In this document: positions 1-11,040 of the stretch, piece after piece
How positions within the stretch are numbered: position 1 is the first letter of the stretch
How the letters are laid out: every line of letters begins with the position of its first letter
Source: Euryodendron excelsum
Taxonomy: Eukaryota; Streptophyta; Magnoliopsida; Ericales; Pentaphylacaceae
Reading direction: 5' to 3'
Length of the DNA stretch: 64,000 nucleotides
Assembly: GCA_033060915.1 (NCBI GenBank)
Contig: CM065384.1
Span: forward strand, 18,387,501 to 18,451,500
Program-made: the position numbers and the translations under genes
The notes under the pieces: generated by a model
Database searches by the model: none
The model's input: the letters and a program-made list of their open reading frames with translations, nothing else
Told to the model about the DNA's origin: nothing

Positions 1-265
1 TAAAAAACAAATTTGGAAATAGATTTGAAAAGAAATTGATTTGTTTTTAGAAAGAGATTTGAAAAGATAGAGTTGAAATTGGAAAGTTTAGAAATTGGAA
101 ATAGAGATTTGAAAATAAAAATTTAGAATTGGAAGCTTGGAAGAGATTAGGAAATTGGAAGTTTGAAGAAGATTGTAGAATTGGAGATTTGAAAGAAGTT
201 GTGGAAATAGAATTTAAAAAATGTTGTGGAATTTGAGATTTGAAAAAGGTTGTGACCGCACCCAC
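1..265 (-). repeat. Ogre-like LTR fragment at window edge
   Basis: This A/G-rich stretch of 'gaaattgg' and 'gatttgaaaa' words ends in 'gtgaccgcacccacgagggtt'-like sequence. The same order occurs inside the full LTRs, for example near 20400 and 49290, so this is a piece of the same LTR family in minus orientation. It breaks off at about 265, where the usual continuation ('gcctacgtatcc') is missing. It is cut by the window edge on the left. I see no coding content. Confidence 0.75.
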
Positions 266-518
266 GAGGGTTGCACTTCTCGTCGACCATTGGAATCTAA
301 GCTTTCTGAGGTGGGTGCCGGTGCCAGAGATGTCTCAGCGGCGGCTTTAGTTCCTTTTTGTGTTTTACCTCGTTCCCTGTTTCCAATTTGAGAGAAAGAG
401 AAAGACATAGAGTTAGTTTTTGCACAAAAATAGTTTATTTATACATATTATACTTTTTTATTTTTTATTTTTTATAAATGCACATGAAATTAGATGTCTG
501 ACTTATTTTGCATGTCCT
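266..518. other. Unassigned junction sequence, probably 3' region of Ogre-like copy 2
   Basis: This segment separates an LTR fragment from the insertion site of copy 1. Bases 266-410 are GC-balanced and resemble nothing else that I recognise in the window. Bases 430-518 are AT-rich and end in a stretch ('aatgcaca...ttattttgcatgt..tacttt') that resembles 24455-24515 on the other side of copy 1. That similarity supports the view that the two flanks were continuous before copy 1 inserted. Confidence 0.4.
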
Positions 519-523
519 ACTTT
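519..523. repeat. Target-site duplication ACTTT, left copy
   Basis: ACTTT lies directly before the LTR terminus TGTCG at 524. The same five bases follow the other terminus (TTACA) at 24433-24437. Five-base duplications are the norm for Ty3/gypsy integrases, so 524-24432 is one integration event. Confidence 0.9.
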
Positions 524-1599
524 TGTCGTGCCCAGATTTTTCGCACTCGAGGAATACACACACAAGTGAAAAAAATGTTGTACTCTCTTGTTAGAACTCA
601 TCCTTCTAGAAGAATGAATGCGACTAGGTTTGAATTGAAAATAAATTTGAATAAAAGGCTTTTGGTAAAAGTTTGGAGTCACCACCTAACTAGATTAAGG
701 TGAGTTAGGTCACCTAAAAACTAAGAATAATCCGAAAACTACACTTAGGGTTTTGAAAAACGATTTTGAAAATATCTCCTCAAGAGAGGGTTTTTAAGAA
801 AACATGTTGTTTGGCGACCTTTGGAAAACATTTAAGCCCTTTTTGAAAATAACTCCACTTTGGTCTTTGAAAACAGTGATCCTGGGTTTGGAGGTTGGTT
901 ATGTATAGGGAAGACGCATTAAGCCATCACCTTACCCTGCCCTTTCGGTACCTACATGTCAATCTACCCTAGATTCACCTATGATAGTCTTCAACTAATC
1001 AATGTCCAATCCTATTCACTTTGAAAAACAATGTTTGAAAAGAAACTAACATAATGCATGACATGCAAGTGCAATAGAAGAGAGTTAGAAAATAGATTTG
1101 AAAAGAGATTTGAAAAGAAGAATTTGATTTGATTTTAGAAGAGATTTGAAAAGATAGAATTGGAATTGGAAAGCTTTAGAAATTAGAAATAGAGATTGGA
1201 AAATAGATTTTTGAAATTGGAAACTTGAAATAGATATGGAATTGGAGATTGAAGAAGATTGTAGAATTGGAGATTTGGAAAGATTTTGTGGAAATTGAAA
1301 CTTGAAAAATGTTATGGAATTTGAAATTCAAAAAATGTGGCGATCGCAGTCATGAGAGTTGCCTACGTATCCTTTTGGAGGAATCAGGTTAGTCGTAGTT
1401 CGGATAAGAGTCCGATTGAAAAGAGATTGATTTGGAAGAAAGAGATTGAATTGGAAATTGGAGTAGAAGATTGAAAGATTGAACTTTGATTGGAAGATTG
1501 AGAAGACTTGACTTTGGAAAACTTGGTTTTAAGAAACCTAGACTTAGGAAAGAGAGAATTTGGAAAGGACTTGAGATTTAGAAAGATTTGACTCAAATG

Positions 1600-2830
1600 T
1601 TGGACTTGGAAGATTTAGGAAAGGATTAGATTTAGGAAATATTTGAATTAGGAAAGTGTCATTTTTGGAAAGTTTTGGTTTAGGAAAGCTTTCGGTTTAG
1701 GAAAGTTTCATTTTTGGAAAGTTCTGCTTTAGGAAAGTTTTCGAAATAGAAAAGTTTTGGAATTAGGAAAGTTTCAACTTAGGAAAGTTTTGAATTTAGA
1801 ATGTTTTGAAATAGGGAAGTTTTGAAAGCTGGAAAGTTTAGAAAGTTTCAAAATTTCGAAAGATTTGAAGTTTAAAAAGTTTAAGATTTAGAAAGTTTTA
1901 GAGTTTTAGAAAATCTTAAGATTAAGAAAGATTTGAGTTTTATAAAGATTTGAAAACTTAGGTTAGGAGAGTTAAGATTTAAAAAGGGACGGAATTAGGA
2001 AAGGGTGGAGTTAGGAAGGATGTGGAAATTGAGTTCTAAAATTTAGAAAAGATTTTTATATTCAAGTTTTGGAAACTTAAGATTTAGGAAAGGAGAAGAT
2101 TAGGAAGGAGTGGAATTAGGAAAGATTTGGATTAGAAAGGGATTGGATTTTGTTTCTAAAGGAAAGATTTGATTTTGTTTTCAAAAACGGAGAATTGGAT
2201 CTAGTTTCCTAAACGGGAAGATTGGATTTGGTTTCCTAGAGGGAAGATAGGGTTTGGTTTCCTAAAGGAAATATTTGATTTGATAAGGATTTGGAAGAGG
2301 ATGTTTTGGAAACCCTAGATTTGAAAACTATAGTTTTGACGTAGAAAATAAGTTTTGGAAACATGTATAGTTTTGATGTGAAAAGTGAGATTTTGGAGAC
2401 TAAGGTTTTAAGGCAAGATTAAAAACCATGTTTTGAGAAAGAAAATTAGGATTTCCTAACCGTGAATTTTAGGACTTGACTTGGACTCTAACGAAAGGGA
2501 TTTTGGAAAGTGTGTTTTGGAAACAAGTTTTTAGAGGGAAATCCTAGAAGGAAGTTTGTAGAAGGAAGAGTTTTGGGAAGAGAGTTTTTAGAAAGACTTT
2601 TGATGGAAGATTGTTAGAGAGAGCTTTTGAAAAGATTTTTAGGGAACGTTTTTAGAAAGTGGATTTTGGAGAAAGTATTTTGGAAAGGAGTTGAAAAAGT
2701 GAGTTTTGAAAAATAGATTTTTAGAGGGAGCTTTTGAAAACAACTTTGGAAAGAAGAGTATTAGGAAAGTATGTTGAAAAAAAGATTTTTAGGACGAGAT
2801 TTTTGAAAAGAGAGTTTTTGGGAAGTATAA
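1600..2830 (-). repeat. Degenerate purine-rich short-repeat array inside LTR
   Basis: The plus strand is a run of about 20-base degenerate units built on 'ttaggaaagttttgaa'. There is extreme strand asymmetry: A and G dominate this strand, so the element-sense strand is pyrimidine-rich. The same array occurs at the matching place in every long LTR copy in the window. Small open frames within it are by-products of the repeat. Confidence 0.75.
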
Positions 2831-3616
2831 AAATGTCTCACTTTCCTAAAGTGAGTCTATCCATAAGAAGGCTAGAACCACTTTAAGAAAGTGGTTTTTG
2901 AAAACAACAAAGGTTGAAAATATAGACCATGTTGGTCACTTTAAATGTAATACTTTGCTAAAGCAATCTTAGCCATAAAAAAGCTAGAATCACCCTAGGA
3001 TTGTGATTTTGAAAACAAGTTTTTGAAAAAGAAATTTTGATGCAATTTTGAAAACAAGTTTGAAAACAATTTTGAAAACAATTTTTTTAGAAGATGCAAG
3101 ATCATGATATGCACAATGCAAATTTGGGGTTATGAACATAAAAAGCTAAGGCTTTACCATATAATCAAGGGGGCCGAACCCAGGTGGTCTCTGGTTAGCC
3201 TAAAGGAAAGCCCCTAACACGATGACTCTCCAATAGTCCAATCCTACATATGGACCGGGAATACCCTTGTTTCAAGCTTGCAAAGAAAGGGGGAGGGGGG
3301 AAAGAGATGGGGAATTAAAATAGAGAAAATCCAAGTGGGTTAGGAGAGAGAAGAGAGAGGGGGAAGTGCGGAAATTTAAATAGAAAGCTTACCGTATGTC
3401 TTGTTTATTTTGTGCGCCTTGCTTGACTTCGGTCTTCATCTTGATCTTGATCTTCAATCTTCAAGAGTTGTCTTCAATCTTCAAACTTCAGATTGCAGCT
3501 CTTCAAGGCTTCAAAGGAGGGTTGGAGGCTAGTGTATAAGTGTATGGGGGTGTGTATGAGTGTATAGGAGGCTAGGGTTTAGTGTATGGTGGCTAAGGTT
3601 TGGAAAACCTAGGGAA

Positions 3617-3832
3617 GCTAGGGTTTAGGGAGTGTTCGAGCTCTGTATATCGAATATTGGTGTTTTTAGATTAAGTTTGCGAAACTTTTTCACGTTGGAT
3701 TTATAGAGGTGGGATAGACCTGGCGCCTATTATAGTGGTGCTCGGCCAAAATTCCTCTTGGCACCACTAGGAGTGGCACCAGGCCAATTCTTGGCTTGGC
3801 GCCACTACTAGTGGTGCCAGCCAGTAAGGAAA
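3617..3832 (-). promoter_or_regulatory. LTR core promoter of the 3' LTR: TATA box and GGCGCC box array
   Basis: In element sense (minus strand) a TATA box, CTATAAAT, lies at 3706-3699. Upstream of it, at about 3721-3824, is a cluster of palindromic boxes of the form TGGCGCCACT / AGTGGCGCCA, partly mutated to 'tggtgcc'. This segment of about 215 bp is exactly what is missing from the 5' LTR at 22736. Confidence 0.7.
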
Positions 3833-4343
3833 GTTTGTAAGTTGGCAAGCAACGTATCTTTGACTAGATTTGGGCGCTTGTACTAGTGACTACCAGACAA
3901 TTTTTAGCCTGGCTTCACTTGGAGTGATTTTGGAAAGTCCGAGAATGATTTGAAAAGGGCCGAAATGACCTAGAAGGATAGAAAAGAGCAGGAGCACTTA
4001 GAATAGTGTCCCGAAAGCATTTGACTTGAAAAGTGAGAATAGGATGTGTCAGAAGGGTTGACTGGGCCTTTAGGGGCAAAACGGTCAATCGGATCAGGAA
4101 GCTACCGGGACGGACTCAGACTGTCCTGGAAGAAGATTTAAGCTTTGGAAACATTATTCAGAATGTTTCCAGAGGTTTTCGGTTTGATACCTAGAGCCGG
4201 TGTGGTCGGAAAAGGCGACTGGCCCTTCAGGGGCAAAATGGTCATTTCGCATCAGGTTTGCCGAAACTGACTCAGAATGATTTGAAAGGATAAAGAAAGG
4301 TTGAGAATACTATAAAAAGCATTCTCGGGAAATTACCAGTTTG

Positions 4344-4348
4344 ATACC
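4344..4348. repeat. Target-site duplication ATACC, left copy
   Basis: ATACC precedes TGTAAG at 4349 and recurs at 9708-9712, directly after the terminus GCGACA. The target is the conserved LTR phrase 'ggtttgatacccagagccgg', so the solo LTR landed in another LTR of its own family. Confidence 0.9.
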
Positions 4349-4913
4349 TGTAAGCACCCCATTTTTGACCGCTCGGCAGTCTACACTCCGTCTAGACTTG
4401 TTTTTAAGTCATTATGGACATATTCCCATCGAATCCAATCCTCCAGTCCAAATTCCGTCTTTCCATCGCTTCGCGGGCCTGTCAGGCCCAAATAGAGGCA
4501 AAATGACCAAAATGCCCTTAGGGGCATTATCCTTTCTTATTCCAATTCCAATCCCCCTCTCGAGACAGTTTATTCCTCGAGACGGTCCAAGTAGTAAAAC
4601 TACTCACAAAACCGTCAGAGTGGCGGAAACACTCACAAAACCGTTAGGGTGGCAGAAACACTCACAAAACCATTAGAGTGGCGAAAACACTCACAACACC
4701 GTTAGAGTGGCGGAAACACTCAAAACCCAGGCACGTCTCTTCGAAGTCGGTAAGACCCCTTTCCAATCCCTCTCTCGAGACAGTTTATTCCTCGAGACGG
4801 TTCCAATCCAAGCACGTCTCTTCGGAGATGATAAGACCCCTTTCCAATCCCTCTCACGAGACAGTTTATTCCTCGAGATGGTTCGAGTAGCAAAACTACT
4901 CATAAAACCGTTG

Positions 4914-5087
4914 GAGTAGCGGAAATACTCATAGAACCATTAGAGTAGCGGAAATACTCACAGAACCGTTAGAGTAGCGAAAATAATCACAGAACCGTTA
5001 GAGTAGCGGAAATACTCACAGAACCGTTAGAGTAGCGGAAATACTCACAGACCCGTTAGAGTAGCGGAAATACTCTCAAATCATCAA
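4914..5087 (+). repeat. 29-bp tandem repeat in LTR
   Basis: The word 'gagtagcg' recurs at 4914, 4943, 4972, 5001, 5030 and 5059, exactly 29 bases apart each time. Looser copies extend from about 4590 to 5165. Each unit carries a short inverted repeat, GAGTA...TACTC, around 'gcggaaa'. Reading frames of about 70-110 codons seen here come from the repeat and are not genes. Confidence 0.9.
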
Positions 5088-5997
5088 CCCCGTTCGAGTA
5101 GCGGAAATACTCAACCCCGTCCAAGTAGCGAAAATACTCAACCCCGTCCGAGTAGCGAAAATAATCAACACCTAGGCCAATACCCATGTTTGTTAGCTCA
5201 CTTCGGTGAAAAATAACCAGACTACCCTTAGGGCCTTTTCCGAGACTTTTCGGTCAAGATGACCATTTTGCCACTAAGCATCCGAATGCCCCGGGAACCA
5301 CACCGGCTCTGGGTATCAAACTGGTAATGCCCCGAGAATACTTTTTATAGTGTTCTCGACCTTCCTTTACCTTTCCGGACCATTCCGAGTTAGTTCTGGC
5401 CAACCCGGTACGAAATGACCATTTTGCCCCTAGAGGGTCGGTCTCCTTCTTCGACCACACTGGCTCTGGGTATCAAACCGGTAATGTCCCGAGAATACTT
5501 TTTATAGTGTTCTCGACCTTCCTTTACCTTTCCGGACCATTCCGAGTCAGTTCCGGCAAACCCAGTACAAAATGACCGTTTTGCCCCTAGTGGGCCAGTT
5601 TCCATTTCCGACCACGCCGGCCCGGGGAATCAAACTGGCAACCTCTAGGAACATTCTAAATAATGTTTCTAGATCCCAACTCTTCTTCCGGGACAATTTG
5701 AGTCTGTCCCGACAGTTTTCCGGTTCGATTGACCGTTTTGCCCCTAAAGGCTCGGTCAACCTTTCCGACACATCCAAACCTCACTTTTCAAGTCAAATAC
5801 CTCCAGGACACTATTTTAAGTGTTCCTGCTCCTTTCTGGCCTCCCGGGTCACTCCTGGCTCCTTCAAATCATTCCTGGACTTTCCGGAGTCACTTCTAGT
5901 GAAGCTAGGCTAAAGTTTACATGGTAGTCACTAGTACAGGTGCCCAAATCTAGTCAAAGATACGTTGCTTGCCGACCTTAATTGTTTCCTAAATGGC

Positions 5998-6153
5998 TGG
6001 CGCCACTGCTAGTGGCGCCAAGCTTAATTGTTTCCTAAATGGCTGGTGCCACTAGCAGTGGCGCCAAGCCAAAAAATGTACAAGTGGCGCCAGTGTAAAT
6101 TTTGCCCTGGCGCCACTGCAACAGGCGCCAGGCTTGTCCAGCTTCTATATATA
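5998..6153 (+). promoter_or_regulatory. LTR core promoter: palindromic GGCGCC boxes and TATA box
   Basis: A perfect palindrome with arms TGGCGCCACT and AGTGGCGCCA and a 3-base spacer lies at 5998-6020. A second, near-perfect one lies at about 6045-6067, a half-site near 6086-6096, and a third pair (one arm altered) at about 6110-6132. TATATATA follows at 6146-6153. The order fits a polymerase II core promoter with the transcription start a few tens of bases further on. The boxes probably bind a dimeric factor, though which one cannot be told from sequence. Confidence 0.7.
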
Positions 6154-6234
6154 CAGAGCCTCGTTCAACGTGAAAGGGGTCTGCAAACTTAACCTAAAAA
6201 TCACACAATTCGATACACAGAGCTCGAGCACCTC

Positions 6235-6300
6235 CAAAAACCCTAGCCTCCCTAGGTTTTCCAAACCCTAGCCACTATACACAAACCCTAGCCTCCTATA
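6235..6300 (+). promoter_or_regulatory. Telo-box-like AAACCCTAG motifs downstream of the TATA box
   Basis: Three copies of AAACCCTAG occur within 60 bases, about 90-140 bases after the TATA box. Such telo-box motifs (AAACCCTA) near the start site are known in promoters of plant genes expressed in dividing cells. They recur at the same place in the other LTRs, for example near 29287-29340, 54655-54680 and 59236-59287. Confidence 0.5.
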
Positions 6301-7049
6301 CACTCATACACACCCCTATACACTCATACTCTAGCCTTCAACCACTCTCTCAAGATTTGAAGAGCAGCCATCCAAAGCTTGAAGACAACCCTTGAAGACT
6401 GAAGGGTGAAGATCAAGACCGAAGACCGAAGACCGAAGACCGAAGACTGCACGGCGCGCAAAATAAACAAGAAACAAGGTAGGCTCCCTATTTAATTTTC
6501 TGCACTTTCCCCCTCTCTCTTCCCTCTCCAACCCACTTGGGTTTTCTCTATTTTAATCCCCCATCTCTTTCCCCCCCTTTCTTTGCATGCTTGAAACAAG
6601 GGGATTCCCGGTCCATGTGTAGGATTGGACTATGGGAGAGTCACTGTGTCGAAGGCTTTCTTCTAGTCTAACCAAAGACCACGTGGGTCCGGCCCCCTTG
6701 ATTATGTGGTGAAGCCTTAACCTTGTATGTTCACGACCCCAAATTGCATTGTGCATATCATAGTCTTGCATCTTCCAAATTCGTTTTCAAAAAGTTGTTT
6801 TCAAAAATCGTTTTCAAACTTGTTTTCAAAATTGCATCAAAAGCTCTTTTTCAAAAACATGTTTTCAAAACCACAATTCTAGAGTGATTCTAGCCTTTCC
6901 ATGGCTAGGGTTGCTTTAGGAAAGTGCTATATTAAAAGTGGCCTTTTGGTCTATATTTTCAAACCTTGTTTTCAAAACCACTTTCTTAGAGTGGTTCTAG
7001 CCTTCTTATGGTTAGAATTGCTTTAGGAAAGTGAGATGTTTTTACACCT

Positions 7050-8870
7050 TCTAAAAACTCTTTCTTCAAAAATTTCTTCCTAAAAATCTCTTTTTCAACA
7101 TACTTTCCTAAAATTCCTCTCTTCAAAATTGATTTCAAAAACTCCCTTTCAAAATCTCTTTTTCAAAACTCTCTTTTTCAACTCCTTTCCAAAACTTTCT
7201 TCCCTCAAAATTCACTTTCTAAAAACACTCCCTAAAAATCTTTCTAAAAACTCTCCTCCCGGAATTTTCCTTCTAGAAATTCCCCTATAGGATTTTCTTT
7301 CTAAACTCTACGTTTCCAAAAACATGCTTTCCAAAAAACTCCTCTCTAGGATTCACTTTTAGAAAACCTTCGTTTCCAAAAATGCGTTTTCCAAAAAAAA
7401 AACTCTTTCCTTAGAGCCCAAACCAAACCCTAGAACCCACAATTAGGAAACCCTAGTTTTCTTTCCAAAAACATGATTTTCAAACTTTGCCCTAAACCTA
7501 GGTTTCCAAAATCTTTTGTTTTCTATATCAAAACTATACATGTTTTCAAAACCTCTTTTCTATGTCAAAACAACAATTTTCCAAATCTAGGGTTTCTAGA
7601 ATTTTCCTTTCCAAATCCTACCTTCCCTTTAGGAAACCAAATCAAATCTCCCCGTTTAGGAAACTAGATCCTATCCTCCGTTTTTGGAAACAAAATCAAA
7701 CTTTTCTCTTTTAGAAACCAAATCTAATCCCTCCTAATCCCAAACCTTTCTTAATTCAATTCCTTCCTAATCCATAAGTTTCCTAAACCCAAACTTTAAA
7801 TCTTTCCTTAAGTTTCAAAATCCAACTCTTTCCTAATTCGAATCCTTCCTAAACTTCCACTTTCTTAAACCTTAAGTATCTAAAAACTTGAACATATAAA
7901 TCTTTCCTAAACTTTAAAACTCAACTTTCAAATCTTTCTTAGTTCAACCCTTTCCTAATTCTACCCTTTTCCAAAATGTTTTTCAAGTCTAAGTTTTCAA
8001 ACCTTTCCTAAACTCAAGCTTTTCCTAATTTCAAGATTTTCTAAAACTCTAAAACTTTCTAAATCCTAAACTTTCTAAATTTCAAATCTTTCTAAAATTC
8101 TAAGCTTCCAAATTCAAAACTTTCTAAATTTGAAACCTTCTTAAGTTCAATCTTTCTAAACCTAAAAACTTTCTAAATTCTAAACTTTCCAAAACTTCAA
8201 AATCTTTTCAAATCTAGAACTTTTCTAAATTCAAAACTTTCTAAATTCAAGACTTTCTTAAGTTGAAATTTCCTTTTTTTCAAACATTTCCTAAATTGAA
8301 AACTTTCCTTTTTCAAACCTTTCCCAAAACGAAACTTTTCTTATTTTCAAAACTTCCTTGTTTTCAAAGCTTTCCAAATTCAAAACTTCCCTTTTTCAAA
8401 ACATTTCTAAAATCAAAACTTTCCGATTTTCAAAACTTTCCTAATTTGGGAATTTTCCTAATCTGAAAACCTTTCCTTTTTCGAAAACTTTCCTAAACCT
8501 AAAACTTTCCTAATTTCAAAACTTTCCGAAAACGAAACCTTCCTAAAACGGACCTTTCCTAATTCGAATCGAATATTTTCTAAAATCCAATCTTTCTAAA
8601 TCTTCCAAATCCAACATTCCAATCCAATCTTTCTTAATCTCAAGTCTTCTCTAGGTCTCCTATCTTTCCTAAGTCTAGGTTTCCTAAACCTCCATCTTTC
8701 CAAAACCAAGTCTTTCCAAAATCAATCTCTTCAAATCAAAGTCCAATCTTTTCAATTTCAATTTCCAATCTCCTCTTCTAATCTCAAATCAAATCCAATT
8801 TTCAATTCAATTTCTTTTTTCCAATTCAATCTCTTTCGTTCAAATCAACCTTTCTCTTTTCAATCAGACT
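7050..8870 (+). repeat. Pyrimidine-rich degenerate short-repeat array in solo LTR
   Basis: This is the mirror image, on the plus strand, of the purine-rich arrays in the minus-oriented LTRs. Units resemble 'ctttcctaaattcaaaa', are about 20 bases long and are strongly diverged. It lies downstream of the predicted transcription start, so it would be transcribed as a pyrimidine-rich leader. Open frames here encode only biased F/S/K/P/N peptides. Confidence 0.75.
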
Positions 8871-9707
8871 CCGGTCCGAACTACGACTGACCTGATTCCC
8901 CCAAAGGGATACGTAGGCAACCTTCATAGGTGTGGTCACCACACTTTTCAAACTTTCAATTCCACCCTCATGGGTGTGGTCTCCATATTTTCAAGTTTCA
9001 AATTCCAATCTATTTTTAAAGTTCCAATTTCAAAATCTTTCTATTTTCAAATCCCTATTTCCAAGTTTTTCAAACTTTCCAATTTCAAATTCCATCTCTT
9101 CAAATCAAATTCTTTTCAAATTTATCTCCAAATCTATTTTTCAATTCTCTCTTATTTTGCACTTGCATATCATGCATCATATTAGTTTTCAAACATTGTT
9201 TTTCTAAAGTGAATAGGGTTGAACTATAGTTAGTCGAAGACTCTCATAGGTAAATCTAGGGTAGATTGACATGTAGGTACCGAAAGGGCGGGGTAGGGTG
9301 ATAGCTTAGTGCGTCTTCCCTACACGTAACCAACCTCCGAACCTAGAATCGCTGTTTTCAAAGACCAAAAAGGAGTTATTTTTCAAAAAAGGGCTAAATG
9401 TTTTCCAAAGGTTGCCAAACAACCTGTTTTCTTAAAAACCCTCTCTTGAGGAGATGTTTTCAAAATTGTTTTTCAAAAACCCTAAGTGTAGTCCTCAGAT
9501 TATTCTTAGTTTTTAGATGACCTAACTCACCTTAATCAAGTTAGGTGGCGACTCCGAATCTTTTTCAAAAAGCCCTTTATTCAAACCTGTTTTCAATTCA
9601 AACCTAGTCGGACTCATTCTTTTAGGAGGGTGAGTTCTAACGAGAGAGTACAGCATTTTTCCCGCTTGGGTGAGTATTCCTCGAGTGCGAAAAATCTGGG
9701 CGCGACA

Positions 9708-9712
9708 ATACC
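9708..9712. repeat. Target-site duplication ATACC, right copy
   Basis: These are the same five bases as 4344-4348. They close the solo LTR insertion, after which the interrupted LTR sequence ('tagagctggtgtggtcgg') resumes. Confidence 0.9.
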
Positions 9713-10898
9713 TAGAGCTGGTGTGGTCGGAAAAGGAGACCGGCCAACCAGGAGCAAAACGGTCATTTGGCACTGGGTTTGCCTGAACTGACTTGGAATG
9801 ATCCGAAAAGATAGAGGAAGGTTGGGAATACTATAAAAAGTATTCTCAGGAGGTTACCGGTTTGATACCTAGAGCCGGTGTGGTTCCTGGGGCATTCAGA
9901 TGCCTAGGGGCAAAATGGTCATCTTAAATGAAAAGTCTCGGAAAAGGCCCAAGGGGCAGTTTGGTCATTTTTCACCAAAGTGGGCTAGCAGGCACCGGTG
10001 TTGGCTTGGGTTTTGAGTGTTTTCGCCACTCTGACAGCGGTCGCATGATATAGGGGTTTGTTGGCAATTCCCTATATCGACCTGTTTGCGAGTATTTCCG
10101 TTACTTTGACGGTTCGCGATCATGCCCGAGACTGCCTGATCTCGGAAAGCTGCTAAAGGGGACTTAGCACTTGATAAGTCAACTTTCTCGAAAGGCATGC
10201 CTAAACGGACATTTCTACATTGGCGGGCTAGCAGGCGCCAATGGTGGACCGTTCTACCATCTAGGGGACTTGGAGTCTCGTCTCGGTCGACAGGTTTAAA
10301 GGGACTTACCGTTTCGAAGAGATTTTCTTCAAAAAACATGCCGGACCATCTCAAGGAATCAACTATCTCGAAAGTGGGATTGAAAATGGAAAGGGGTCTT
10401 ATCGTATTCGGAAAGACATGCCTGATTAGAGTAGATTTACTGTCTTGAGGAATAAACTGTCTCGAGAGAGGGATTGGAATTGGAAAGGGGTCTTATCATC
10501 TTTGAAAAGACGCGCTTGATTAGAATTGAAAAAAAGACTTACCGTCTTCGGAAAGATGTGCCTGATTGGAGTAGATTTACCGTCTCAAGGAATAAACTGT
10601 CTCAAGAGAGGGATTGGAATTGGAAAGAAAAGGAATTGGAATAGATTTACTGCCTTGCGGAATAAATTGTCTTGAGAGAGGGATTAGAATTGGAATTGGA
10701 AAGGAATTGGAAAGGACAATGCCCCTAAGGGCATTTTGGTCATTTTGCCTCTATTTGGGCCTGGTGGGCTCACGAAGCGATGGACAGATGGGATTTAGAC
10801 TTAGAGAGTTGGTTTCGATTAGAATACGTCCATATTGACTTAAGTATAAGTCTGGACGGATCGTAGACTGCCGAGCGGACAAAAATGGAGTGCTTACA

Positions 10899-10960
10899 GC
10901 TGCCCACAAAGACAGAAAATGATAAAAGTAAGAGTCCCATGTTGACCGCGAGGCAGTCAG
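10899..10960 (-). other. 3' end of the internal region next to the 3' LTR, weak polypurine tract
   Basis: In element sense this reads '..atcattttctgtctttgtgggcagc' directly before the LTR start TGTAAGC. The related copy at 52994-53055 has a much better polypurine tract (AAAGAGGGGCAGC). The tract of copy 1 is therefore shortened or decayed, but the position is right for plus-strand priming. Confidence 0.6.
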
Positions 10961-11040
10961 AGGGACGAACATTGAGAATTTTTTGACAACGGGGGTCGAA
11001 AATGGATAGTGGGCCAAAAAGGCCTTCGAAAATTAGATTT

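Larger units (their letters stand above)
4349..9707 (+). mobile_element. Solo Ogre-like LTR nested in the 3' LTR of copy 1
   Basis: This is one LTR of 5359 bp running from TGTAAGCACCCC to GGGCGCGACA, flanked by the duplication ATACC. No primer site, polypurine tract or internal region is attached, so it is the product of recombination between the two LTRs of a former full element. It is oriented opposite to the host element. In order it contains a 29-bp tandem repeat, the GGCGCC box array, a TATA box, telomere-like AAACCCTAG motifs and a long pyrimidine-rich array. It belongs to the same LTR subfamily as the solo LTR at 36735-41698. Confidence 0.92.
524..10898 (-). repeat. 3' LTR of Ogre-like copy 1, split by a nested LTR
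   Basis: The two LTR pieces are 524-4348 and 9713-10898. Without the insert they total about 5.0 kb, close to the 4.84-kb 5' LTR. The left terminus on the plus strand is TGTCGTGCCC and the right terminus is GTGCTTACA. Unlike the 5' LTR, this copy keeps its core promoter at about 3617-3832. At 10330-10720 it also holds several copies of a repeat built on 'aggaataaactgtctcaaga' and 'gggattggaattgg', a feature shared with the 5' LTR but not with the solo LTRs. Confidence 0.88.

Noticed and set aside
4914..5087. CRISPR-like array
   Set aside because: The units are contiguous with no unique spacers, and the context is a plant LTR.
4341..5913. Several open frames of 68-113 codons on both strands
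   Set aside because: They fall in LTR tandem repeats (29-bp and 157-bp units), recur in shifted frames in other LTRs, and have no family signature.
6235..6300. Interstitial telomere repeat
   Set aside because: The AAACCCTAG motifs are separated by unrelated bases and sit at a fixed place in every LTR, so they are promoter-type motifs and not a telomere array.
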